Assembly (NCBI GenBank): GCA_012839325.1
Contig: DUNQ01000125.1
Span: 1-64,000, forward strand
DNA from: Candidatus Cloacimonadota bacterium
Lineage (GTDB): Bacteria; Cloacimonadota; Cloacimonadia; Cloacimonadales; Cloacimonadaceae
Direction: 5' to 3'
Length of the DNA stretch: 64,000 bases
Part shown: positions 8,504 to 21,848 of the stretch, piece by piece
Numbering within the stretch: the first letter of the stretch is position 1
Layout of the letters: every line of letters starts with the position of its first letter
The notes under the pieces: generated by a model
The model's input: the letters and a program-made list of their open reading frames with translations, nothing else
Databases searched by the model: none
Told to the model about the DNA's origin: nothing
Position numbers and translations under genes: made by a program

Positions 8504-9970
8504 ATGAATAAAGACTTCATCCGCCCTCTGATCATCGCTGTCCTGGCGGTGCTTTTTTCGGGCGTTTTGGCGTGGGTAATTCCTGAGCATCATAACCATC
8601 TCTTCACCATCCGTAAGATGCCGTGGCTTCCTGCATCTCCGGTGCAGTCAGCTGAGTTTGACGATATATTTGCCGAGGTGAAAAGCCTTAAGCATACTCA
8701 GGAAGAATTGCGCCCATTTTTGAAGAAGCTGGAAGCGCTCAAGCCTGTGTACGACAAGACTCCGGGCTCTTATGACCGCAATCTCAGGATAGCTTATTTC
8801 GGCGATTCCATCATCGAAGGCGATGTTATCACCGCGCCGCTGCGCTACTTTTTGCAAAGTCAATACGGCGGCAAAGGCATCGGATTCGTGCCCATTACAT
8901 CCATCACTGCCGACTATAGAAAGACTGTCAAACACGAGTTTAGTCGCAATTGGGAAAGCATCTCGTTCATGACTTCTTCTCCTTCGCGAACCTCGCTGGG
9001 CATATCCGGCTTTACATTCATTCCCAGGCCTTATTATACTACCATCCGGAAGGTGGAAACTGCTGTTATAGATAGCGTTATCAGCCCTGTGGATAGCCTC
9101 AATACGACTGATAGCACTCATGTTGATACTGAGCAAGCTGAGACGACGGAAGTGCGAACTTATGTGAATTATGATCCTTGGGTTGAATATACCGCGGCGG
9201 ATATTCCCGGCGGCATGGCGAATTTCGAGAGGATCAGGCTTTTCTACAGTAACGCCTCGCAAGACTCTTATTTCACTTGTGCTTACGATTCCGGCGAGCC
9301 TATCACATTCAGACTTTCCGCAGGCGACGGTTTGCAAACAATCAATATCAGCCCAGATAAGCCGGTTAAAAAGATAAAGCTCACCTTCTCCGCCGACGAT
9401 CCTATGCACGTCTATGGCGTTTCTTTCGATGAAACTGAAGGCGTATATGTGGATAACTTCGCTGTGCGCGGCTATTCAGGGATGGATTTCAGGCGTATTT
9501 ATGCCGATATCTTAGCTGAGTTTCAGAGGATTTTGGGCTATGATCTTGTCGTTTTACAGTATGGTGGAAACATCACGGATCCAAGTGTGACCAACTATCA
9601 GGGCTATAAAAGAAGGATGATCGGGGCGATTAAACACATCCAGAACTCTATGCCGGGTGTGCCCATACTCATTGTCGGCATGCACGATCGCAGCGTAAGG
9701 CTCGATACAGAGTATCAGACCTCGCCGGATATCCCGCTGCTCATTCGTGCTCAAAGCGAGATGGCATCTGAGACGGGAGCCGGTTTCTTCAATCTCTTTG
9801 AGGCCATGGGCGGCTATAACTCCATGCAAAATTATGTGAATCAAAACCCGCCTTTGGCTTCCACAGATTACACTCACTTCACGCGGCATGGCGGCGACAA
9901 GATTGCGTGGATGTTGATTGACTTTCTCTTTGGTAAGGGCTCCTCAAGTGCCACGTCGGAGGCAAAATGA
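8504..9970 (+). CDS. Membrane-anchored SGNH/GDSL hydrolase-like protein, partner of the MBOAT gene
   Basis: This 488-residue protein starts with an N-terminal signal anchor (about residues 7-25), so the rest should be periplasmic. The SGNH blocks can be read: IAYFGDSIIEGD near residue 97 holds the nucleophile Ser, LQYGGN resembles block III, and STDYTHFTRHGG near residue 457 gives the catalytic Asp and His. Between them sits a long beta-rich segment (about 130-300) not seen in minimal GDSL enzymes. The stop overlaps the MBOAT gene by 4 bp. By analogy with PatB/AlgX-type partners, it probably transfers or removes acyl groups on a periplasmic polysaccharide or peptidoglycan. The acceptor is unknown. 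Confidence 0.8.
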   Translation: MNKDFIRPLIIAVLAVLFSGVLAWVIPEHHNHLFTIRKMPWLPASPVQSAEFDDIFAEVKSLKHTQEELRPFLKKLEALKPVYDKTPGSYDRNLRIAYFGDSIIEGDVITAPLRYFLQSQYGGKGIGFVPITSITADYRKTVKHEFSRNWESISFMTSSPSRTSLGISGFTFIPRPYYTTIRKVETAVIDSVISPVDSLNTTDSTHVDTEQAETTEVRTYVNYDPWVEYTAADIPGGMANFERIRLFYSNASQDSYFTCAYDSGEPITFRLSAGDGLQTINISPDKPVKKIKLTFSADDPMHVYGVSFDETEGVYVDNFAVRGYSGMDFRRIYADILAEFQRILGYDLVVLQYGGNITDPSVTNYQGYKRRMIGAIKHIQNSMPGVPILIVGMHDRSVRLDTEYQTSPDIPLLIRAQSEMASETGAGFFNLFEAMGGYNSMQNYVNQNPPLASTDYTHFTRHGGDKIAWMLIDFLFGKGSSSATSEAK

Positions 9971-11430
9971 GCGTGTATTTGGATCAAATCATGGCTTCAC
10001 TGGCATACAATCCTCAAAGGCCGCTGCTCTTTAATAGCACCTTTTTCCTCTTTTTCTTTATCGCTATCTTGCTTGTTTATCCCTTGATTGCAGATCGCAC
10101 TAAGCTTCGAGTTTGGTTCCTGCTCCTTGCGTCTTTATACTTCTATTTCAAGACCAGCGGGCTTTTTGTGATCCTGCTACTCATCACGGCAGTCATCAAC
10201 TATCTCATTGGTTCAGCGATTTTTAAGACGCGCAGTAAAGGCGGGAAACGTGCATGGCTTACGCTTAGCATACTTTGGAATCTCGGCACTTTAGGCTACT
10301 TCAAATACACAAACTTCATCATTGAAACTATCAATCAGATCTCAGGAAGTTCGTGGCCTTTGATGGATATCTTCCTACCTGTGGGGATCAGCTTTTTCAC
10401 CTTCCAAACTTGGAGCTATACCTTAGACATTTATTATGGTAAAATAGAGCCAACTAAGAGCTTTAGAGACTTTGCTTTCTTCGTGTCTTTCTTCCCTCAG
10501 CTGGTGGCAGGACCCATTGTCCGAGCGGGTTATTTCATACCTCAAATCCATAAAAAAGTAAGCTTGGATCAGGATACTATCGCTCGTGCACTCATCCTCA
10601 TCTTTGCCGGACTCATCAAGAAGGGCGTGATAGCAGACTATCTTTCTATCAACTTTGTAGATAGAGTTTTCGAGAGTCCCATGCTCTTTTCCGGCGTGGA
10701 GAACCTCATCGCGGTCTATGCTTATGCGCTACAGATATATTGCGATTTTAGCGGCTATTCAGATATCGCTATCGGCATCGCGGCGCTCTTGGGCTTTGAT
10801 CTGCCGATAAACTTTAATAGTCCCTACAAAGCCGCTACTATCACGGAATTCTGGCGTAGATGGCACATCTCGCTTTCTACGTGGCTCAGGGATTATCTTT
10901 ACATTCCCCTCGGCGGCAATCGTAAAGGCAAGACAAGGCAGAGCTTGAACCTCCTGGCAACCATGCTTTTAGGCGGGCTCTGGCACGGCGCAAGCTGGAA
11001 CTTTGTCTTTTGGGGCGGTTTACATGGAATTGGGCTCTTATTGGACAAGATCTGGCTAAGATTTAAGATGGCTAATAATCGTGTTGTCAAAGTCTTCACT
11101 ACGTTTATCACCTTCAATTTTGTCTCGTTTAGTTGGATATTCTTCCGCAGCCGCAGCTTTGCCGATAGTTGGGTGATGATACAAAGGATCTTTGGCTCTT
11201 TCAATTTCTCAATCATGAAGCATTGGCTTGCCCAATATCAAATTATAGCTTTTCTCATTGTTTTGGGCTATCTTATGCATTGGACGCCTGAAGCGTGGAA
11301 AGGCAGCATGCAAAAGGCGATCAGACGCTCACCCATCATCGTCCAATCGTTGATGTTGGCAATAATTATATGGCTGCTCTTTCAGACCGGCTCGGCAGAT
11401 ATTCAGCCATTCATCTACTTTCAGTTTTAG
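9967..11430 (+). CDS. MBOAT-family membrane O-acyltransferase (AlgI/PatA/DltB type)
   Basis: This 487-residue polytopic membrane protein carries the MBOAT hallmark WRRWHISLSTWLRDYLYIPLG followed by LLGGLWHGASWNF, whose His near residue 339 is the conserved active-site residue. Proteins of this type move acetyl or other acyl groups across the inner membrane to a periplasmic partner. The start ATG is coupled to the preceding SGNH gene by ATGA, so the two probably act together in O-acetylation of a surface polymer. No Dlt carrier protein or alginate gene is nearby, so the acceptor cannot be named. manA follows after only 9 bp and may supply mannose-derived precursors, which is an inference from context. 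Confidence 0.9.
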   Translation: MSVYLDQIMASLAYNPQRPLLFNSTFFLFFFIAILLVYPLIADRTKLRVWFLLLASLYFYFKTSGLFVILLLITAVINYLIGSAIFKTRSKGGKRAWLTLSILWNLGTLGYFKYTNFIIETINQISGSSWPLMDIFLPVGISFFTFQTWSYTLDIYYGKIEPTKSFRDFAFFVSFFPQLVAGPIVRAGYFIPQIHKKVSLDQDTIARALILIFAGLIKKGVIADYLSINFVDRVFESPMLFSGVENLIAVYAYALQIYCDFSGYSDIAIGIAALLGFDLPINFNSPYKAATITEFWRRWHISLSTWLRDYLYIPLGGNRKGKTRQSLNLLATMLLGGLWHGASWNFVFWGGLHGIGLLLDKIWLRFKMANNRVVKVFTTFITFNFVSFSWIFFRSRSFADSWVMIQRIFGSFNFSIMKHWLAQYQIIAFLIVLGYLMHWTPEAWKGSMQKAIRRSPIIVQSLMLAIIIWLLFQTGSADIQPFIYFQF

Positions 11431-11439
11431 GAGTTTTAA

Positions 11440-12582
11440 ATGCGAAAGATTTCACCAAGTTTACAAGATTATCAGTGGGGTAGTAAGAGCTTTATACAAG
11501 AGCTTTTAAGCATAAACAATGCCGGTGTTTTGGCAGAAGCATGGTACGGGGCTCATCCTAAAGCGCCATCGCTTATAGACTCTACAAACCTACTTAATCT
11601 CATTGAAAAAGACCCACAATACTGGCTGGGATCGCCTGCTAAACAGATGCCCTTTTTGCTCAAGATATTGGCAGCAAATCAGGCGCTTTCTATACAGGTT
11701 CATCCTAATAAAGTGCAGGCAGAACAAGGCTTTGCAAAGGAAAATGAGAAAGGAATAGCGCTGAGCGACCCGCGTCGCAGCTTTCGCGATGATAATCATA
11801 AACCCGAGCTCATGATGGCACTCACAGACTTTTATGCGCTCTGCGGTTTTCGCGAATACGCCCAGATTGTGGATATATTCCGCGCTCTTAATCTCGGGCG
11901 ACTCTTTACTTCTTTCGAGGCTTTTGCCGAAAAGCTCGATCCGCAAAGCTTTTCAGAGCTATACTTGCAGGTCATCCAATACCCTGATCCCAAAGAGCTT
12001 AACGATGCCTTGTTAAAGCTTCCTGAGAAGGGAGAATATGCCTACTTAATCACATGGGCGAAGAAGCTGAATGAGATATATCCCGGCGATCCTGCCATTA
12101 TATCGCCGCTCTTGATGAACCTTATCAAGCTGCGCCCCTATGAGGCAATCTACCTCGATGCAGGCGTCATACACGCCTATCTGGAAGGCTCAGGAATCGA
12201 GATCATGGCATCCGGTGATAATGTCTTGCGTGCAGGGCTCACTTCAAAGCATATAGACATCCCAAAGCTATGTGAAATAATGACCTTTGCGCCATACATG
12301 CCTGATATTCAAACTGCTCCGCGCGACGATGATTATCTGCACGGCTATCAATCTGAAGCCAATGACTTTAAGCTCTATCATCTTAAGCTTAATAAAGAAG
12401 ATAAAGCTTTGAATATCAAGGGAATCAAGATAGTCCTCTGTCTAAGTGGAGAGCTAAAACTCATCTCCGATAAAGATGAACTACTCCTATCGCGCGGCGA
12501 ATCAGCTGTCATTTCAGCTTCCCGCACAGAGCTTAGTATCAGCGGCAAGGGAAGCGCCGTCTTAGCATCCCCCGGTCAATGA
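11440..12582 (+). CDS. manA: Mannose-6-phosphate isomerase, class I
   Basis: This 380-residue cupin-type zinc enzyme interconverts mannose 6-phosphate and fructose 6-phosphate. The zinc ligands are visible in LSIQVHPN (Gln, His), NHKPELMMAL (Glu) and AGVIHAYLEG (His). The start is ATG 11440, with TAGGAG at 11428-11433 overlapping the MBOAT stop. The length is normal for the short class I form. It closes the SGNH-MBOAT-manA group and feeds GDP-mannose synthesis or mannose use. Confidence 0.93.
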   Translation: MRKISPSLQDYQWGSKSFIQELLSINNAGVLAEAWYGAHPKAPSLIDSTNLLNLIEKDPQYWLGSPAKQMPFLLKILAANQALSIQVHPNKVQAEQGFAKENEKGIALSDPRRSFRDDNHKPELMMALTDFYALCGFREYAQIVDIFRALNLGRLFTSFEAFAEKLDPQSFSELYLQVIQYPDPKELNDALLKLPEKGEYAYLITWAKKLNEIYPGDPAIISPLLMNLIKLRPYEAIYLDAGVIHAYLEGSGIEIMASGDNVLRAGLTSKHIDIPKLCEIMTFAPYMPDIQTAPRDDDYLHGYQSEANDFKLYHLKLNKEDKALNIKGIKIVLCLSGELKLISDKDELLLSRGESAVISASRTELSISGKGSAVLASPGQ

Positions 12583-12736
12583 GCTTGATTATGCAAGTAT
12601 CACCAAGCTTAGCATAACGTATAAACATCTACTATTATAGAAGATACTGCTAACATTAGAATGAATCTGAGAATATACTTGACGGATATTCACAAAATGC
12701 TTGTTTGATCGAAAGGAAATTTAATGGAGTTGATAG

Positions 12737-13941
12737 ATGAGCAGAACCCCACGCGGTGAGAGATTAATCATTGCTTTAGTAGGCAAGAGAAACGCTGGTA
12801 AGTCCAGCCTGATCAATGCTTTCGTAGGTCAAGAGATCGCGATAGTATCAGAAGTTCCGGGAACCACGACAGACCCCGTTGCAAAACATTATGAACTATT
12901 ACCCTTAGGCCCCGTCACCTTCTACGATACCGCCGGTGTTGACGATATCGGCGAGCTCGGCGCAAAAAGAGTGGCATCCACCAGCAAGGTTTTATATAGA
13001 ACGGACGTAGTGCTTTTCGTGAGTGATGGAGCAAAGTTCCACCCTTCCGAAATCGAGATGATAAGCAAGATACAAGATATGAAGATCCCTATGCTAATGG
13101 TCTTTAATAAAGCAGACTTAGCACAAGCTCATGAAAGTAATATCAGCTACTGTAAAGAGCATAAAATCCCCTTTGTTCACATTTCCGCAAAAGATAAACA
13201 AGGCATAGATGAAGCCAAACATGCGCTGATAGATCTCAGCCCAAAGCCCGTCTCGCAGGATAGACAAATCTTGGGCGATATCATCAATGAAAAAGCACGC
13301 ATCATCCTCGTTTGTCCGATAGATGCAGGCGCACCCAAGGGCAGACTTATTCTTCCGCAAGTTCAAACCATACGCGATATATTGGATACAAACGCCACAG
13401 CAATCGTCGTGAAAGATACAGAGCTCAATGATGCGTTGGATATGCTGAAAGATCCTCCCGATCTCGTTGTCACAGATTCTCAGATCGTCGGCGAAGTTGA
13501 CAGAATCACGCCTGAAGGCATCCCCATGACCACATTCTCCATACTCTTTGCGCGCTATAAAGGCGAATTAGAGTTACTCTTAACAGGGATCAACGCGATT
13601 GATACGCTTAAAGATGGCGACAGGGTTCTCATCGCCGAAGCTTGCTCACATCACGCTCAGGAAGACGATATCGGGCGCGACAAGCTACCTCGCTGGATAA
13701 GAGAATACACCGGCAAAGAGCTTGATTTTGAGGTATATTCCGGGCATGACTTCCCTGAGAATCTTGAAGACTTTGCACTCAGCATTCACTGTGGAGGCTG
13801 CATGATCAACGCCGCCGAGATGAATAGACGCATACAAGAATGTCATCGCCGCGGTGTGCCGATCACGAACTATGGCCTCGTCATCTCGAAGGTGCAAGGC
13901 AGTTTCGACCGCGCAATCGCCCCATTATTGGAGAACAAACA

Positions 13942-13945
<4 letters not shown>
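12737..13945 (+). CDS. hydF: [FeFe]-hydrogenase H-cluster maturation GTPase HydF
   Basis: This 402-residue protein is the scaffold that carries the two-iron subcluster to [FeFe]-hydrogenase. The N-terminal GTPase domain has VGKRNAGKSSL (G1), PGTTTDP (G2), DTAGVDD (G3) and FNKAD (G4). The C-terminal part has the cluster ligands EACSH and HCGGCMINAAEM, i.e. the C-x-H ... H-C-x-x-C pattern of HydF. The radical SAM partners HydE and HydG and the hydrogenase itself are not in the window. A weak TTGACG at 12679 may be a -35 box. The stop overlaps the nitrilase-family gene by ATGA, opening a run of six tightly spaced genes. Confidence 0.93.
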
Positions 13946-18057
<4,112 letters not shown>

Positions 18058-18058
<1 letters not shown>

Positions 18059-19146
18059 TGCGCCGCTTAGATCGCTATATCCTGCAAGAGTTTATCCGCA
18101 CCTATCTCATAATCTTTTTCAGCTTTGCGGCAGTGTTCATCGTGATCGACGTAGTGGACAACCTGCCAAAATTGCTCAGAGCAGGCGCATCGGTCGATCT
18201 TGCAATCACTTACTACCTCCTGCGCATGCCCTATCTCGCCGTTCTCACCTCACCTGTGACCATTTTACTCACCGGCCTCTTTATGATGAACGGCCTCTCA
18301 AAACACAACGAATCGGTAGCCATAAGAGCCGCCGGTGTAAGCATCAAGCGTGCAATGCTTCCGCTTTTCTTTCTGGGACTACTGATCTCCATCCTCATCG
18401 CAGCCTTCGGCGAATATGTGCTTCCAAGGGCCGAAAGCTATCGCAATTATGTTTACAATGTAAAGATAAAAGGCGAACAACCCGAAGACCAGATGCTGAA
18501 ATCTCGCATACACTATCGCGGTGATGACGACGACTTTTACTATTTTGGCTTTTTCGACGGCTATAAAAACGACCTACGCATAATAGAACTCACCCGTATA
18601 GACTTTGAAAACAACGAGATAAGCCATCATATCAGCGCCAATAGTGCTGTCTGGAAAGATGACAAATGGCTGCTTAAAGACTGTGAAATTCGCGAGTTTT
18701 CCTCTAAAGAACAGAGCAATTTCATTCAATATCCTCAAACCGATATTGAGATCTTAAACGTTGAACCCAACGACTTTATCCGTATCACAAAGAAGACTTT
18801 AGCACTGAACTTTATGGAGCTGAAAGAATACATAGGCAGACTAAAAAAGCTGGGCGAAGATGCCAGCAGTGAGATAGTCGATCTCCACATGAAAGTCTCC
18901 TTCCCGCTCACCAACCTCATCGTGATATTCTTCTTTATCCCGATAGCGACATCCAATATTCGCAGCAAAGGACGCGGCTGGGTTTTCATGCTGGGACTGG
19001 TGGTCTGCTTTGCTTATCTGATCATCGTAAAGCTAAGCCAGAGCCTCGGTTACAACGGCGTTATCCATCCCGTTGTGGCAGCTTGGGCACCAAATCTCAT
19101 CTTCACCGTCATAGGATTGGTGTTCTTGCAAAAGGCGGAAATCTAA
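18058..19146 (+). CDS. lptG: LptF/LptG-family LPS export permease (second of pair)
   Basis: This 362-residue protein is the second permease of the pair, with the same layout: helices near residues 12-35, 55-80 and 98-118, a periplasmic domain, then three C-terminal helices from about 280. FPLTNLIVIFFFIPIAT matches the conserved start of the last helical bundle in this family. It starts one base before the lptF stop ends. Assignment as LptG rather than LptF rests on gene order and size only. Confidence 0.87.
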
Positions 19147-19153
19147 GGCTCAC

Positions 19154-20167
19154 ATGCAAGACACACTCAGGCTGATTAGCAGCTACCTGCCCCCAAAACG
19201 CCTATATTCAGCTGCTAAGATATATCTCGATTATAGACTATCACTACTTTTGAGGCGCAGCATCGTAAACGCTCACCCACCCGCTTTGATGATAGAGCCC
19301 ACCAATATCTGTAACCTTTCCTGTCCCCTTTGCCCCAGCGGAAGCGGTGAACTGAAACGAGCTCGCGGCATGATGGACTTGCAACTCTTCAAAGACATCA
19401 CGGATCAGGTTCACAAACACATAGGCATGTTCATCCTCTGGAATCAAGGCGAGCCTTACCTCAACCCCGCCTTTAATCAGATGGTAAGCTATGCATCATC
19501 AAAAGGCATATACACAATGACTTCCACCAATGGCAGCCTTGAGATGAATCCGGATGAGATCATAGATAGCGGACTTAATCGTATCATCTTTTCCCTCGAC
19601 GGAACCAAAGCCGAAAGCTATGAGCAATACCGCATTGGCGGAGATTTTGAGCTTGTCAAACGCAATATCGCAGAACTTACTCGCGCCAAACGCAATAGAG
19701 CATCCAAGACCCCGCACATCGTATGGCAATTCATATTGATGAGTCATAATGAAGACGAGATAAAAGAAGCGCGAGAGATGGCAAAGCAACTCGGAGTAGA
19801 TAAGCTGGAATTTAAGACAGTGCAAATCTATGACAAGGAGGACATTGCCTTCTTGCCGAGCAAACACCAATTCAGCCGATACAAACACAGCAAGGATAAA
19901 TTTGAACTCAAGACCAAGCTGCTCAATCGCTGTCGCAGGCTTTGGACACAACCCGTGATCAATTGGGACGGAGAACTCGCCATTTGCTGCTATGACAAGG
20001 ATCTCCTCTTCCCAATCGGCAACATACGTGATCACAGCTTCCTCTCGTTATGGAAGTCCGCCAAAATGAACAAGATCCGCCGCACAATACTCAGATCCCG
20101 AAAGGATATTGAGATATGCAGGAACTGCGGCGAAGGGATTGTACAGAAGATCAAGCTGCGCACATAG
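19154..20167 (+). CDS. Radical SAM protein with SPASM domain
   Basis: This 337-residue radical SAM enzyme binds its [4Fe-4S]-SAM cluster through CNLSCPLC (CxxxCxxC) near residues 54-61, after IEPTN. The C-terminal SPASM-like region has CRRLW, ICCYDKD and EICRNCGEG, enough cysteines for at least one extra cluster. WNQGEPYLNP and FSLDGTKAESYEQYR are typical of the core. It starts 7 bp after lptG, so it probably belongs to the hydF-to-lptG run. Family members mature peptides or modify enzymes and lipids; a role in envelope modification is possible from context but not shown. Confidence 0.85.
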   Translation: MQDTLRLISSYLPPKRLYSAAKIYLDYRLSLLLRRSIVNAHPPALMIEPTNICNLSCPLCPSGSGELKRARGMMDLQLFKDITDQVHKHIGMFILWNQGEPYLNPAFNQMVSYASSKGIYTMTSTNGSLEMNPDEIIDSGLNRIIFSLDGTKAESYEQYRIGGDFELVKRNIAELTRAKRNRASKTPHIVWQFILMSHNEDEIKEAREMAKQLGVDKLEFKTVQIYDKEDIAFLPSKHQFSRYKHSKDKFELKTKLLNRCRRLWTQPVINWDGELAICCYDKDLLFPIGNIRDHSFLSLWKSAKMNKIRRTILRSRKDIEICRNCGEGIVQKIKLRT

Positions 20168-20177
20168 CTTTCCCCTC

Positions 20178-20484
20178 GATACAGCTTCGCCTAAGTGGCT
20201 TCCACATTCACTTTTGCCTTAATTTAACACTTTTTTTACACAACTATACACTTAATAAAAGAACTATAGACACAAGCACAGCGAACATTTTTAAGATCGA
20301 CACACTCGCCCCTACTTTTATATAGGAGCCCAAAACCCAAAATTATGACCAAAAACGCGATTTATTTTTCAAATTGAAAATAGTCAGTTTTCAGAACAGC
20401 ATCTAAAGGCATGAATAGCAGTTCGTTCCGATGAGGAATAAAAGTTGAAGATTTTTTAGAGTCAGAAAATGTTATGTAAACTTG
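20178..20484. repeat. Long non-coding repeat, family 2, copy 1
   Basis: This stretch shares four ordered blocks with 59594-59929. Block 1 is GATACAGCTTCGCC plus GTGGCTTC (20178-20202). Block 2 (20213-20270) contains TACACAACTATAC and AAAAGAACTATAGA. Block 3 (20312-20369) is 58 nt and 56/58 identical between copies. Block 4 is AATGTTATGTAAACTTG (20468-20484). Spacing between blocks differs. The copy starts 11 bp after the radical SAM stop and ends before the convergent permease gene, filling most of the 393-bp gap 20168-20560. I see no convincing gene in it. In this copy the left arm of the terminator hairpin seen at 59561-59623 is missing. Confidence 0.85.
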
Positions 20485-20560
20485 TGGTTGATTTGCCCCA
20501 GAGGATTTGCATTATTTCTGCAAAAAAGCAGCATAAGACTCATAGCAAAGAAAAACCCAT

Positions 20561-21838
20561 CTATTCAAAGAAATAAATCGCCCGAATAGGATCAAGCTTC
20601 GCCGCCTTAAATGCAGGATAGATACCCGACACAGCCCCAACGATAACGGCAAAGAGCAGCCCCACCAACACCCCGGCAATAGGAATCCCCATGCTCATCT
20701 TAATCACACTTCCTGCCAGCTTTATGAGCAATGAAGACAGCAGTATCCCCACCAATGCACCGGCAAGCGAAAGCATAAGCGACTCCACTATAAAGAAAAA
20801 GAATATATCCTTCTCGCTCGCGCCAATGCTCTTGCGCACACCAATCTCCAACATCCTTTCCTGTATAGATATGAGCAGCGTGGAAAACAGCCCTATCCCA
20901 CCCACGATCAAAGAAATAGAGGCAATAGCAAAGAGCGTTATATTCCACTTCCCAAGGATCTTATCCATCTCCTCGGTGATGGTGAGCATCATGGCACCAC
21001 TATCCCAAAACACGAAATTCGGATACATATTATGCCGCGAAAGCAGGATCTGCCTGGATTTATTCATCATATTATTATAGCTTTTTTCATCTTTTGACTG
21101 CAGATGAATGCTATGCAGCATCTTTTGACCCTGAAACCTGTAAGCACCATATTTGAGCGGCACATATATAGCCTGCAAGTCACTCTTACGCTCCCAGGAA
21201 TTGAAGTTCATACCGCTGCCCTCTTTGTTCAGCGTATCTTCGCCTAAGATGCCCACGACCTTGAACCTATGCTCTCCTAAGATGACAGTCTCGCCCAAGA
21301 CATTTCCCTCGGGAAGATATTCTTTAACATATTTCTCGCCGATCACCGCTACGGGCAAGCCCTGCTCTTCCTCCACTTTCGAGAAATATCTACCATCCTG
21401 AAGGCCATAACTTTTGCTAAAGAAAAAGTCGTTCCCGGTAGATTTGACCGTGATATACTTTTGCTCACCACCTACCAGCTGCAAAAGCTCGTTATTGATC
21501 ATGCCGTAAATACTCTTATATTCCAGCTGATCCTTCAGCGCAATATAATCATCAAAGCTCAACGGTCTAACTAATTGCTCCCCACGCCTTTGGGTCTTGA
21601 CAGCCGAGTGTGAATAGCTCCACCCGCCGCCCCCACTGGATGGATAGATCACAAGCATATTATTCCAGCCCATACTTTCCATATTTGTGCTGATCAATTC
21701 TTTGATAAGATAGACGCTGGAAAACATCGTAACGACAGCCATGATTCCGATAACTATCCCTATAGCTGTCAATATACTACGCATCTTGTGGGAGCTGATG
21801 CTGACCCACGCGCTGATGATTCCATCGCCTATGTGCAT
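20561..21838 (-). CDS. ABC transporter permease, FtsX/MacB type
   Basis: This 425-residue inner-membrane protein starts with ISAWVSISSHKMRSILTAIGIVIGI, the MacB/LolC-type first helix. A large periplasmic MacB_PCD-like domain follows (about residues 50-290), then three C-terminal helices and the ending LDPIRAIYFFE. Such subunits work with a LolD/MacB-type ATPase in mechanotransmission-type export or lipoprotein release; no ATPase gene is adjacent. The start follows the topA stop by 10 bp, with AGGAAA as ribosome binding site, so it is probably co-transcribed with secA-topA. Confidence 0.87.
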   Translation of the reverse strand: MHIGDGIISAWVSISSHKMRSILTAIGIVIGIMAVVTMFSSVYLIKELISTNMESMGWNNMLVIYPSSGGGGWSYSHSAVKTQRRGEQLVRPLSFDDYIALKDQLEYKSIYGMINNELLQLVGGEQKYITVKSTGNDFFFSKSYGLQDGRYFSKVEEEQGLPVAVIGEKYVKEYLPEGNVLGETVILGEHRFKVVGILGEDTLNKEGSGMNFNSWERKSDLQAIYVPLKYGAYRFQGQKMLHSIHLQSKDEKSYNNMMNKSRQILLSRHNMYPNFVFWDSGAMMLTITEEMDKILGKWNITLFAIASISLIVGGIGLFSTLLISIQERMLEIGVRKSIGASEKDIFFFFIVESLMLSLAGALVGILLSSLLIKLAGSVIKMSMGIPIAGVLVGLLFAVIVGAVSGIYPAFKAAKLDPIRAIYFFE

Positions 21839-21848
21839 ACGCTTTTTC

